A stretch of DNA of 64,000 bases from Posidoniimonas polymericola. Lineage in GTDB: Bacteria > Planctomycetota > Planctomycetia > Pirellulales > Lacipirellulaceae. Positions 44,744 through 53,764 of the stretch are shown piece after piece; the stretch's first letter is position 1; each line of letters begins with the position of its first letter. A model generated the notes under the pieces. The model made no database searches, was not told where the DNA came from, and saw nothing but the letters and a program-made list of their open reading frames with translations. A program made the position numbers and the translations under genes. The stretch lies in contig NZ_SJPO01000003.1 in NCBI RefSeq assembly GCF_007859935.1, positions 82,827-146,826 on the forward strand. Reading direction: 5' to 3'.

Positions 44744-45367
44744 ATGACGCCCGACCCAACCCCGCCCGCCGCAGCCGCCGAAGCCCCCATCAGCCGACGC
44801 GAGGTGCTGACCGCGATCAGCAGCGTCTGGTGGCTGCTGCTCCTGCGTGGCGTGCTGCTGATCGTGCTGGGGGGCTACGCGCTGTTGACGCCCGGCCTCA
44901 CGCTGGAAGCCTACTCTTGGGTGCTGGGCGTGTTTGTGCTGGCTGACGGCGTGCTCGCGCTGGTGGCCGCGGTTATGGGCTGGGGCGAGTCGCGTGGCTG
45001 GACGCTGCTGCGTGGCGTGCTGGGCGTGATCGCGGGGCTCGTCATCGTGGCGAACCCGGCGTTGTTCGGCATCGTCACGATCTGGATCCTGGTCACGATC
45101 CTCGCCGTGCAGATGATCATCGGCGGCGGCTTGGAGATCTACGTCGCGATCAAGGAGCGCAAGGAGATCGAGGGCGAGGGATGGATGATCCTGGCCGGCG
45201 TGTTCTCGATCCTGTTCGGCCTGCTGGTGCTGGCGGCTCCGCTGCTGGCCGGCAGGACGTTGATTCAGGTGATCGGCGCGTTCGCGATCATCTTCGGCAT
45301 CTCGCTGTGCGTCACCGCGTTCCGGATCAAAGGCCTGCGAGGCCGTCTCGAAGCAGATCAGCCGTAG
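44744..45367 (+). CDS. HdeD-like (DUF308) membrane protein
   Basis: A 207-residue membrane protein with six hydrophobic segments in three pairs, typical of the HdeD/DUF308 family: WWLLLLRGVLLIVLGGYALLTPG, GVFVLADGVLALVAAV, WTLLRGVLGVIAGLVIVANPAL, IWILVTILAVQMIIGGGLEIYVAIK, WMILAGVFSILFGLLVLAAPLLAG and FAIIFGISLCVTAFRIKGL. HdeD of E. coli is an acid-resistance membrane protein; the role here is unknown. The gene ends 41 bases into the 3' part of the convergent CotH/LamG gene, so the two overlap tail to tail. Confidence 0.9.
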   Translation: MTPDPTPPAAAAEAPISRREVLTAISSVWWLLLLRGVLLIVLGGYALLTPGLTLEAYSWVLGVFVLADGVLALVAAVMGWGESRGWTLLRGVLGVIAGLVIVANPALFGIVTIWILVTILAVQMIIGGGLEIYVAIKERKEIEGEGWMILAGVFSILFGLLVLAAPLLAGRTLIQVIGAFAIIFGISLCVTAFRIKGLRGRLEADQP

Positions 45368-48300
45368 CAGGGTCGTCGCCGGACGCTTCCTCTTCCGCGG
45401 CTGCGCCCACTTCACCGGTCGGCAGCAGCCCCTCCGGCGAGTCGGCCAGCGCGTGCTCGTACAGCAGCAGGTCGTCGTCGGTGGCCGCACTGGCTGCCGC
45501 GGCGTAGTCGACCATCGGGCTGTTTGACGCCCTTGCGAGCGACGCTACGGGGTCGGCAAGCGAGGCAAACGCTGCCAGCCTTGCGCCGACGCTGGTCGAC
45601 TGCTCGGCTGCTGCGGCCGCGGCAACCGCTTCGGCTAAAGCGGCGCTGGCTAGCGAGCCGTACAGCGTGGTCGTGTCCCCCTCGTGGGCGCGCCACACGG
45701 CGTAGTCGGCGGCGTTCACCAGGCCGTCGCGGTTGCCGTCGGCGCCCGTGCCGGGCCGGCCGACGCTCGCGCCGTACTGGCTCCGCCAGACGTCGCGGTC
45801 CGCGCCGTCGACGACGCCGCTGGCGTCGTAGTCGCCGGGGATCGGCAGCCCGGCCGAGCCGGGCGAGCCCATGACGTACAGGCTCGCCTGCCAGTTGGCC
45901 GGGTCGTTCGGGTCGGCAAGCGGGTCGATGATCTCCAGCGAGGGGCCGTCGCCGTCTGGGGTGGTGGGCCAGGGCGGGTCGTCGCTGTAGGTGAGGCTCT
46001 GGATCACCTGCCCGTCGGCGTCGAGCAGTGAGATGGTCTCGCCGCCGTTGCTCAGGTTGGCGGTCGCGTAGCCGCCGACCGCCAGGTTGACGCCAGCCCC
46101 GTACACGGCGGTGAACACGCTCGGCGTCCGGGCGACCACGATGTACTCGCCCGGGGCCAGCGTCTGGCCGTCGGCGAACACGTACGGCGTCGACGCGAAG
46201 TCGGCGATCTGCACGCCCGACAGATCGACCGGTTCGGCCCCCGTGTTGAGGATCTCGATGAACTCCTGGTCGTCCTCGTCCGCCAGGTTGGGGTTCAGCG
46301 GGTGGTAGTGCAGCTCGGTGATGGCGAGCGTCGGCAGGTCGGTCGGCGCCTGGGCGACCATCTCGACCGGGTCCGACCAGTGGCTCCAGCGGCCGGTGTC
46401 GTCCTGCATGCGGACGCGGGCGCGGTAGGTCGCGCCGGGGGTGACCGCGGTCGGCGGCACCTCGAGCGTGTCGCTGAAGGTGGTGAGCTCGCCCGACTCC
46501 CAGCTCGCGGTCCACTCGTCGAGGAACGTGACGCCGGGGTCGCCGCCGGCCGAGGCGTCGGTCACCTCGGAGATCCGCCACTCGATCGCCCCGAACGTGC
46601 CGGCCCCCTGCGGGTCGTCGAACGTGGAGGTCTGCAGCACGAGGCCGTTGGCGGGCATGCCGGGGTCGCCGACGTAGGTCAGGGTTGGCGTGGAGGGGAC
46701 CAGCGCCTCCTCGCCCGAGCCGGCCAGCACGCCGTCCAGGTACGCGGCCCGCCCGCCGACCTGCACGTAGCCGGTGCCGCTGCCGCCGCTGGGCCACTGG
46801 CCGCCAACAAAGGCGAAGTCGAGCATGTCCTGGATGAGGGTCTCGACCGAGGTCATGCCGGGGCCGGTGAGGCCGTTGTAGTTGCCGACCGAGCTGGGCG
46901 CGCCCTGCCAGCGGGCGCGGTCGGCGGCCTCGAGCGGCAGGAGCGACTCGGCCAGCTCGCGGACCATGCCCTCGATCTGCTCGGGCTGCCAGATCAGGTC
47001 CCGCATCTCGCGGATGGTGTTGTAGTAGCCCGGCTTGAGAATACTGTCGGCGTAGGACTGGTCGAAGTTGTCGAACAGGGCCTCGTAGACCAGATCGTGC
47101 CCGTCGTTCCAGGTTGGACCCCAGCTGGCGTCGGTGTCCCAGAGCAGGAGCCACAGCTTGCCGAGGTTGTCGTTGGCGGCGGTGTAGTCGGGCTCGAAGT
47201 AGTAGGCCGCGTTCTTGTTGGCGGTGGGCCAGTAGTCGTAGTGGCGGACCGCCTCGGCGACGGCGTGGTAGATGAAGTACTTCTCGAGGTTGACGCGGGC
47301 GTCGAGGTCGTCGCTGCCGCGGCCCATCACGTACTCGACGTAGTCGTGGTCGGAGCCGTCGGTCACGCCGTAGGGCGACTGGTAGTCCTGCTGCCGCAGC
47401 GCGTCCTGCGTCTGGTTGTTGAGCTTGTAGAGGTTGCCCTCCTCCAGACCGTGCGCGTCGAGGAACCGCTGGTCGAAATCCTCCAGGGCGAAGTTGATCC
47501 CCCAGAAGTCGCCGTTGTACTGGTCGGGCGCCTCGGCCGCGTCGTCGATGACGCGGAACTGGAACCAGTGCGTGTCGAGCGCGGGCAGCCCCATCATGTT
47601 CGACAGCTGCATCGTGATCGCCTCGTTGAGGGCGTACGTCAGCGTCTGGTGGTTGTCGAAGCCCTTGCCGGTGGTGAGGGTCTTCCACTGCTCGGGGTAG
47701 GCCTCGCCGTCCTGATCGAGCGGCTCGAACCAGTAGCCGTCGTTGAAGCGGTAGCGCATGCTCCGCTTGCCCTCGCCGTAGTAGCGGCCGTTGGCGCCCC
47801 GGGGGCGGTACTGGACGTTGTCGTAGACCTTGCCGTTGTAGACGATCGTGCCGCCCCAGTTGTAGGCCGAGCGGGCCTCGGTCCCCTGCGGGATCTGGTC
47901 CGCAAAGTCCCAGGCGTTGGCCTCGGCCAGGTCGTCGGCGTCGGTCAGCAGGTGGTACACCGGCAGCGAGGCGAGCGCCTCGGCGTCGGCCAGCACCTGG
48001 CCCGTGCCGTCGACGTAGTCCGGCACGCCGTCGTACACGAAGTACGCGAAGTTGAGCGAGGCGTCGTCCGCGTACGGCGCGAGCGCCGACGCGCCGAGCG
48101 TGTCGGCCACCTCGACCCGGTACCGCACCAGCGTGCGGTGCGCCTGGGTTGGGATGGTCGCGGTGTAGACGCCGTCGCCCGCGGTCTGGTCGGCGCCGAG
48201 GCCGTCGTCACGCATCTCGATGCTCGCCCAGTTGGCCGGGTCGAAGTACTCCGGGTTGGCCGACGGCTTGAGGTCGGGGTTGGCGAGCAGCTCGTTGTGC

Positions 48301-50039
48301 GGGACCGGCAGCCGGGCCGGAACGTACGCGCCCGGCAGCACGATCTGGTACTGCAGCACCACCGAGGCGACGCCGTCTGGGTCGCTGACCTCGGCGGTCA
48401 CCACGCCGGGCGCGGCCGACGTGTCGCCGCCAGAGGCGACGACCCCCTTGATGGCCGGCGCCGCGTTGGCTGCGAGCGTTTGGTTGGCTTGGCCCGGGGT
48501 CGCGCGGCGGGGCTCGACCACAATCCTTATCGAGCGGGTGGTGGTCCCGTCGCCGTTGCTGGCGGCCAGCGTGTAGGTGGTGGTTTGGCTGGGCGCCACC
48601 ACCACGCTGCTCTGACCGGTGACGTCTCCCACGTCGGGCGTGAGCGTCAGCGTGTCGGCGTCGTCGACGGTCCAAGCGAGCGTCAGTGAGTCGCCGGACA
48701 TGATCTCGCTGGCGGTCGCGGTCAGCGAGCTGATCGTCGGGCCAGAGAACACGGCGTCCGGGCCGGCGTTGAAGCTGGCGGCGATCTCGGCGCTGCTGAG
48801 CGCCTGGCTGTAAATGCGGAACTCGTCGTGCGTGCCGTCGAACAGCGGGTCGGGCCACTGCGAGCGGCCGAGCCAGTTGTTGTTGTCGTTCAGGTCGGAC
48901 AGATCGATCAGCGTGCCGCTGGTCCCGACCGCCTGGCCGTCGACGTACAGGGTCTGTGTGCCCGCGACGCCGTTCCACACCACGGCGAGGTGGTACTCGC
49001 GGTTGGTGTCGGGCGCCTGGGTCCAGTCGATCGAATTCTCGGCCCCGGACCCGCCGTCGCGGTGCGTGAGACGCAGGTCGCCCGAGTTGGCTTGCGGGAT
49101 TAGCGCGATGTAGTCCTGGCTGCCGCCGGAGATCGAGCTGTCCTCGCCGCCGTCGCTCGAGCCGAACGAGAACAGTTCGGCCCAGGTACGGTTCCGGGTG
49201 ACCGAGCCCCACCACTCGAAGGTGGCGCTCTCGCCCAACGAAGAGATGATGCCGTTGGGCAGGTCGACGTACGCGCCCTGCGAAAACGGCTGCTGGTTGG
49301 ACGACTGCCCCGAGTTGTCGCTGACGTCTAGCTGGCCGTTGCCGAAACTGGCCAGGCCGGTCGGGTCGACCAGCACGCCGTCCGCGCCGCCGACGCTGTC
49401 TTCCAGGTTGCCCGAGAACATCCAGCGGTGCACCAGGCCGGCGGACTGGACCGGGTCGTCGGTCGGCGGGTCCGCCACCGGGAACAGCGGCTCGGCGTAG
49501 GTGGGCCGCCAGTTGCTGCCGAGGTTGTTGTCGAGCGCCGGGTTGACCAGCTCCATCGACGGCCCCTCGCCATCCGCGGCGATCGGCCAAGGGAAGGTCG
49601 TGCCGTACTCGACCTCGTCGATCAGGAAGCCGGAGGAGTTGGCGATCGCGATCCGCTCGCCGCCGTTGCTCAGCCCGCCCGCGTACTGGCCCACGGCGAC
49701 TACCCCGAAGGTGCTCTGAAGCACCGCCGGGTCCTGGGCGACGACCACAAAGCCGCCGGCGGCGATCGAGGCGCCCTGGGGGAACGTGTAGTCGACGCCG
49801 TCGGTGAACTGCCAGCCGGAGAGGTCGACCGGCGTGGCGGCCGTGTTGTGCAGCTCGATGAACTCTTCGAAGCTGGTGTTGTCTTCGGCGTTGAAATGAA
49901 TCTCGTTGATCACCACCGCCAGCAGGCGGCGGTCTTCAAGCGGCTCGAAGCGGAGGCGCTGCGGGGACCTCCTCGCCGGCTTCGACAAGACTTGCTTTGC
50001 ACGACGCGCAGCCCGATTCCGATCACGAAAAAACGCCAT
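45327..50039 (-). CDS. Giant exported protein: lamin-tail, LamG, CotH kinase and dockerin domains
   Basis: A 1570-residue surface protein. The N-terminus carries a basic lead and the planctomycete LEPR-XLL-type motif (RLRFEPLEDRRLLA, about 28-41). Then: lamin-tail domain (about 42-190, VVINEIHFNAEDNTSFEEFIELHN); LamG-like (about 200-425, HRWMFSGNLEDSVGG); Ig-like/bacterial Ig region (about 430-520); a CotH kinase-fold region (about 660-1080) with YRPRGANGRYYGEGKRSMRY and the LLLWDTDASWG metal Asp; a second lamin-tail domain (about 1239-1390); a dockerin-type calcium pair (GDYDASGVVDGADRDVW and DGNRDGLVNAADYAVW, about 1400-1450); and an Ala/Asp-rich tail. CotH kinases phosphorylate secreted proteins; here activity is only inferred. 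The gene overlaps the HdeD gene at the 3' end. Confidence 0.92.
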   Translation of the reverse strand: MAFFRDRNRAARRAKQVLSKPARRSPQRLRFEPLEDRRLLAVVINEIHFNAEDNTSFEEFIELHNTAATPVDLSGWQFTDGVDYTFPQGASIAAGGFVVVAQDPAVLQSTFGVVAVGQYAGGLSNGGERIAIANSSGFLIDEVEYGTTFPWPIAADGEGPSMELVNPALDNNLGSNWRPTYAEPLFPVADPPTDDPVQSAGLVHRWMFSGNLEDSVGGADGVLVDPTGLASFGNGQLDVSDNSGQSSNQQPFSQGAYVDLPNGIISSLGESATFEWWGSVTRNRTWAELFSFGSSDGGEDSSISGGSQDYIALIPQANSGDLRLTHRDGGSGAENSIDWTQAPDTNREYHLAVVWNGVAGTQTLYVDGQAVGTSGTLIDLSDLNDNNNWLGRSQWPDPLFDGTHDEFRIYSQALSSAEIAASFNAGPDAVFSGPTISSLTATASEIMSGDSLTLAWTVDDADTLTLTPDVGDVTGQSSVVVAPSQTTTYTLAASNGDGTTTRSIRIVVEPRRATPGQANQTLAANAAPAIKGVVASGGDTSAAPGVVTAEVSDPDGVASVVLQYQIVLPGAYVPARLPVPHNELLANPDLKPSANPEYFDPANWASIEMRDDGLGADQTAGDGVYTATIPTQAHRTLVRYRVEVADTLGASALAPYADDASLNFAYFVYDGVPDYVDGTGQVLADAEALASLPVYHLLTDADDLAEANAWDFADQIPQGTEARSAYNWGGTIVYNGKVYDNVQYRPRGANGRYYGEGKRSMRYRFNDGYWFEPLDQDGEAYPEQWKTLTTGKGFDNHQTLTYALNEAITMQLSNMMGLPALDTHWFQFRVIDDAAEAPDQYNGDFWGINFALEDFDQRFLDAHGLEEGNLYKLNNQTQDALRQQDYQSPYGVTDGSDHDYVEYVMGRGSDDLDARVNLEKYFIYHAVAEAVRHYDYWPTANKNAAYYFEPDYTAANDNLGKLWLLLWDTDASWGPTWNDGHDLVYEALFDNFDQSYADSILKPGYYNTIREMRDLIWQPEQIEGMVRELAESLLPLEAADRARWQGAPSSVGNYNGLTGPGMTSVETLIQDMLDFAFVGGQWPSGGSGTGYVQVGGRAAYLDGVLAGSGEEALVPSTPTLTYVGDPGMPANGLVLQTSTFDDPQGAGTFGAIEWRISEVTDASAGGDPGVTFLDEWTASWESGELTTFSDTLEVPPTAVTPGATYRARVRMQDDTGRWSHWSDPVEMVAQAPTDLPTLAITELHYHPLNPNLADEDDQEFIEILNTGAEPVDLSGVQIADFASTPYVFADGQTLAPGEYIVVARTPSVFTAVYGAGVNLAVGGYATANLSNGGETISLLDADGQVIQSLTYSDDPPWPTTPDGDGPSLEIIDPLADPNDPANWQASLYVMGSPGSAGLPIPGDYDASGVVDGADRDVWRSQYGASVGRPGTGADGNRDGLVNAADYAVWRAHEGDTTTLYGSLASAALAEAVAAAAAAEQSTSVGARLAAFASLADPVASLARASNSPMVDYAAAASAATDDDLLLYEHALADSPEGLLPTGEVGAAAEEEASGDDPATADLLRDGLAGL

Positions 50040-50520
50040 TCCCGCCTGCCTGTTCCGTAGGTGCTTGCCTCAGCAACGGTCGATCCGCGCCAGACTCCTG
50101 GCCGACCCGTCCTGCGGTGGTCCGAAACCGTGCTGCTGGGCACGCGGCTGTTCCGAGCCACGGGCCGGCAGCCGACCCGTGAGGGGCCGCCTAGGCGAAC
50201 GCGAAGAGGGGGGAAAGGAGTCTGCCTCATTAATGAATGGGCCGGGGCGGGTCCGGATTTAAATCAAAATCTCGTGCTGGCTGTGGTTTTTGCCGCTTTT
50301 GGGGGATACGGGCCGATTTGCCCTCGATTTCGGCGACCACCAGCCGCCGCGGCCAAGTGCAAGCGGTCGCTCACCAGCGAGGGCACGCAACGCAGCTTGA
50401 TCCGCCGCCCGCGTGCGTAGGAACCGCGAAACGAGCGCCGGCGGGGGCCCGATCTGCGGCGGCGACCTATCTTTTAGATGCAGTGAGTGTTCTCGGCTTG
50501 GAGCGAAGGGGAAAACAGAC
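50040..50520. other. Divergent intergenic region
   Basis: About 480 bases between the divergent CotH/LamG gene and the response regulator. It must contain both promoters. I recognise no motif or repeat. Confidence 0.4.
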
Positions 50521-50958
50521 ATGGCGTCCACGATCCACCTCGCTCCTCTGGTTGGGTCGGCGGCGCCCCAGCGGCCGCCGGCCCAACCAACCATCCTCTG
50601 CATCGACGACGACCCCGAGATCCACACCGGGCTGGCCCTGCGGATGGCCGAGTACCACGTCCATGTCGAGCACGCCTACTACGGCGAGCAGGGCATCAGC
50701 GACGCGCTCGAGACCCGACCCGACCTGATCATCACGGACGTCAGAATGCCCGGCGGCGATGGCAAGGACCTGATCCAGGCGATCCGCACGCAGGCCTCGA
50801 CCATCGCGGTGCCGATCATTGTCCTGACCGGCGTCCGCGACCCCGCGCTGCGGGCCAGGCTGCGTAGCGCCGGCGCGGACGCGTTCCTGCAGAAGCCGGT
50901 CCCGGTGGCACAGCTCATCCAGCTGATGGAAACGTTTATCGAGCTGCGGCGGGCCTAG
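50521..50958 (+). CDS. Single-domain response regulator
   Basis: A 145-residue receiver-only protein (CheY-like). The acidic pair DDD (29-31), phosphoacceptor Asp73 (LIITDVRMPGGDG), Thr103 (VLTGVRD) and Lys125 (FLQKPV) are all in place. There is no output domain, so it acts by protein contact or phosphotransfer. ATG 50521 is chosen after an AG-rich stretch. It converges with the alcohol dehydrogenase and their stop codons overlap (CTAG at 50955-50958). No cognate kinase is next to it. Confidence 0.9.
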   Translation: MASTIHLAPLVGSAAPQRPPAQPTILCIDDDPEIHTGLALRMAEYHVHVEHAYYGEQGISDALETRPDLIITDVRMPGGDGKDLIQAIRTQASTIAVPIIVLTGVRDPALRARLRSAGADAFLQKPVPVAQLIQLMETFIELRRA

Positions 50959-52001
50959 CGCTGCGGCGTGATTACCGTGACGCCGCAGCCGACCGCCTGG
51001 TCGAGCGCGGCGAGGGCGGCCGGAGCCTCTTGCAGTGTGATCGTCCGCTCGACCAGTTGCTTCGGGTCGAGCCGCCCGCACTCAATCATCCGCAGCAGCT
51101 CGGGGTAGGCGTGCGCGGCCAGCCCGTGGCTGCCGAGCAGCTCGAGCTCCCAGCCGATCACGCGGCCCATCGGCGCCGGCGGGTCGGCGTCCGCGCCGGC
51201 CAGCAGGCCGACCTGCACGTGCCGCCCGCGCCTGCGGAGCGAGAGGACCGAGTTGCGGAACGTCGCGCGCCCGCCAACCGCGTCGAGCGAAACGTCGGCC
51301 CCACCGCCGGTGAGCTCGTGCACGGCCGCGCCGACGTCGTCGCAGCCGGTGGTGTTGAGCGTCGCCACGGCGCCGAGCCGACGGGCGAGCGCGAGCGGCT
51401 CGTCGCGGATGTCGACCGCCAGCACCGCCGCGCCCAGCGCGCGGCCGAGCATCACCGCCGACAACCCGACCCCGCCGCAGCCGTGCACCGCCAGCCACTG
51501 GCCCGACCGCAGCCGCCCCTGCGCGGCGACCGCGCGGTAGGCGGTCGCCAGGCGGCACCCCAGGCTGGCCGCGGTGACCGAGTCGATCGCCTCGGGCAGC
51601 TCCACCAGGTTGGCGTTCGCGTAGCGGACCGCCACCAGCTCCGCGTACGACCCCCACCCAGTGAAGCCGGGCTGGTGCTGCTGGTGGCACACCTGCGGGT
51701 GGCCTTGGCGGCAATCGCCGCACCGGCCGCACCCGGCGACAAACGGCAGCGTCACCCGGCGGCCGACCCAGCCGGCGTCCACATCGTTGCCGACCGCCAA
51801 GACCTCGCCGGCCAGCTCGTGACCCGGCACGTGGGGCAGGGCAGTGATATCGGGGTCGTGCCCCTGCCAGCCGTGCCAGTCGCTGCGGCACAGGCCGGTC
51901 GCTTCGACGCGGATCACGGCTCCGTCGGCCGCGGGCGAGGGGTCGTCGACCTGTTCGATCGTCAGCGGGCCAGCAAACTGGTGATAGAGGGCGGCTTTCA
52001 A
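50955..52001 (-). CDS. Zinc-dependent alcohol dehydrogenase family protein
   Basis: A 348-residue cytoplasmic medium-chain dehydrogenase. Catalytic zinc residues Cys38 and His61-Glu62 (GHELAGEV); structural zinc Cys91, Cys94, Cys97 and Cys105 (CGRCGDCRQGHPQVC); Rossmann motif GCGGVGLSAVMLG. It should oxidise an alcohol or polyol with NAD(P); the substrate is not visible. The start is TTG 52001, giving MKAALYHQFAGPL, which matches the family start; the frame extends a further 43 codons without family similarity. The stop overlaps the response regulator's stop. Confidence 0.88.
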   Translation of the reverse strand: MKAALYHQFAGPLTIEQVDDPSPAADGAVIRVEATGLCRSDWHGWQGHDPDITALPHVPGHELAGEVLAVGNDVDAGWVGRRVTLPFVAGCGRCGDCRQGHPQVCHQQHQPGFTGWGSYAELVAVRYANANLVELPEAIDSVTAASLGCRLATAYRAVAAQGRLRSGQWLAVHGCGGVGLSAVMLGRALGAAVLAVDIRDEPLALARRLGAVATLNTTGCDDVGAAVHELTGGGADVSLDAVGGRATFRNSVLSLRRRGRHVQVGLLAGADADPPAPMGRVIGWELELLGSHGLAAHAYPELLRMIECGRLDPKQLVERTITLQEAPAALAALDQAVGCGVTVITPQR

Positions 52002-52269
52002 GGGGCGGGGGTCCCGTAGGTGGTCGGCTGCGAGGCAGCCGCTGCGTTGGTTGGTCTGCTTAGAATCACCTGGCCACGGTGTGATAGTACGTCGGCTTTG
52101 CGTGTCCTTCGAGTGGGCCCGTAACCGCAATCAAGTAGGCTGAAGGCCCGCGATCGCAACGACCGCGGACTCCTCCACTGTGCGGATGGCGGCGGGCGCC
52201 GGCGGCGCCGCTGGTCTCATCCACTGCTGTCTAGGATACACGCCATGGGATCCGAGCAGACCACGAAGC

Positions 52270-52545
52270 CCAACGGCACACGGACTGCCAGTCGGGGCTG
52301 CGGCAGGTGGCGCTCGGCTGGCTGACCCACCGCGACGCCCAGGATCCGTTCCCAACCGGCGGCCGGGGGTTCGTGATGCCGCCGCGAAGACCGCGGTGCG
52401 GTTTGGCTCGCCGCACCCAGGCGTGTTCTCGTTCGCGATGGGCGACGGCAGCGTGCGGGGCATCCACTACGACGCAGACAAGTCCTTGCTGTAGCGGCTG
52501 GCGAGCCGGGCCGACGGCCAGACCCTCGACGCCACTTCGTTCTGA
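52270..52545 (+). pseudogene. DUF1559 relic
   Basis: Pieces of a DUF1559 protein (a planctomycete pilin-like/type II secretion-like family) remain in two different frames. The first, in the frame of 52277-52370, reads CQSGLRQVALGWLTHRDAQDPFPTGGRGF, matching the family N-terminal part just after its signal helix (C.NNLRQIALALHNYHD..FP). The second, 52400-52545, reads FGSPHPGVFSFAMGDGSVRGIHYDADKSLL followed by an in-frame TAG (52492-52494) and then RLASRADGQTLDATSF, matching the family C-terminus (FGS.HPGG...FGDGSVRFI). Frame change and stop show it is a broken gene with its middle lost. Confidence 0.75.
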
Positions 52546-52620
52546 GAGCTCGATTCGGAGAGCTCGATTCTGAGCGATGCGTTCGGAGATTCCCGCGGGC
52601 CCGGTTGGGCGCCGGCCGCG

Positions 52621-53625
52621 CTACTCGGCCTTCTCGGGCTCTTTCTCTTTGTCTTTTTCCTTGTCCTTATCCTTGTCGCGTTCCTTCTCCGCGGGCGTGG
52701 CGGGGGGCGGCTCGTTCTCGAAGTCCTTCCACTTCATCGCCCGGCGGAAGGGCTCGATGCGGAGCACCACCTCGCCGTTGAGGAACACGCGGACCGTGCC
52801 GTTCGACTCGCTCACCGCGACCGCGACCGCGGAGGTGGCGCGGGTGATCTCCGCGGCGGCCCAGTGGCGGGCGCCCAGCCCCTTGCTGATGGAGAGCTCC
52901 GCCGGCGGCGCCGACACGTGCTGGCACGCCGCCACGACCGTCCCCTTGGCCGACACGACGAACGCGCCGTCCATCTGGGCGATCTCCTTCACGCCCTCGC
53001 GGACCTTGCCGTCCGACAGCATCCGCTCGGACACCGGGTAGCCGCGGACCGGGTCGAAGCCCATCGGCTTGCAGAAGGTGAGGGTCTTGCGGTGGTCGCC
53101 GACGACCATCAGCGTGCCGACCGGCTTGCCCTCGCGGCCCTCTCTGCCAATCGAGACCGCCAAGTCGACCACGCTCTTGAGCGTCTCGGTGGGGACCTTG
53201 GCGCCGAGCTGCTTGAGGTCGCGGATGGTCAGCCGGCCGAGGTGCTCGCCCAGCCGGATCAGGCTCAGCGAGTCGATGGTGTCCGACTCGAAGCCGCTGT
53301 AGACCGCCACCACGGGGGCCCCGGGGGCCAGGTGCTCGTCGGCGACCGCCTCGAGCAGGGCCTCGGTGAGCTGCTCGTACACCGGCAGGTCGGGCACCGA
53401 CAGCACGACCGTGTCGAACTGCGCGTCCTCGGAGCCTGCCAGCACGTCCTCGGAGTCGGCCGCCACGATCAGCGCGTGGTCGCCCACCGCCGCCTGCAGC
53501 TTGTCCCACTCGGTGGGACGCTCCGTCAGAAATAGGATCGCCTCGGCGTTGTGCAGGTCCGCCATGCGCGCCGCCATCTGGCAGAACGCATCGAGCTGAT
53601 CGCTGAACTTACGCGCTACGGCCAT
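52621..53625 (-). CDS. DisA_N domain diadenylate cyclase homologue
   Basis: A 334-residue protein whose residues about 150-290 match the DisA_N diadenylate cyclase fold, which makes the second messenger c-di-AMP from two ATP: the DGA motif at 219-221 (MDGAFVVSAKG) and the RHR region as RHW (253-255, GARHWAAAEI) with a later SESNGTVRVF strand. The third RHR residue is Trp, so activity is uncertain. The N-terminal 150 residues form an alpha/beta domain I cannot name. The last 30 residues are a Lys/Glu/Asp low-complexity tail. It has no membrane helix. It stands alone, upstream of the 745-residue protein gene only by being on the same strand 139 bases apart. Confidence 0.82.
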   Translation of the reverse strand: MAVARKFSDQLDAFCQMAARMADLHNAEAILFLTERPTEWDKLQAAVGDHALIVAADSEDVLAGSEDAQFDTVVLSVPDLPVYEQLTEALLEAVADEHLAPGAPVVAVYSGFESDTIDSLSLIRLGEHLGRLTIRDLKQLGAKVPTETLKSVVDLAVSIGREGREGKPVGTLMVVGDHRKTLTFCKPMGFDPVRGYPVSERMLSDGKVREGVKEIAQMDGAFVVSAKGTVVAACQHVSAPPAELSISKGLGARHWAAAEITRATSAVAVAVSESNGTVRVFLNGEVVLRIEPFRRAMKWKDFENEPPPATPAEKERDKDKDKEKDKEKEPEKAE

Positions 53626-53764
53626 ACACAGGGGGCGCGGCGAGCAGCCGCGTCGAAAGAGGCGCCAGGAGGTACAGACGTGCGGCGCGACGCATCCGCC
53701 CCGCCAGACTTCCCCAATCTACTGGAGCCCGCCAGACAGTTCAATCCGAACTCTCGCACCTAAT

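Noticed and set aside
46302..48689. A 795-codon plus-strand frame opposite the CotH/LamG gene
   Set aside because: Composition is typical of antisense frames in GC-rich DNA (Val/Arg/Gly-rich, no domain), and the minus strand has lamin-tail, LamG, CotH and dockerin features.
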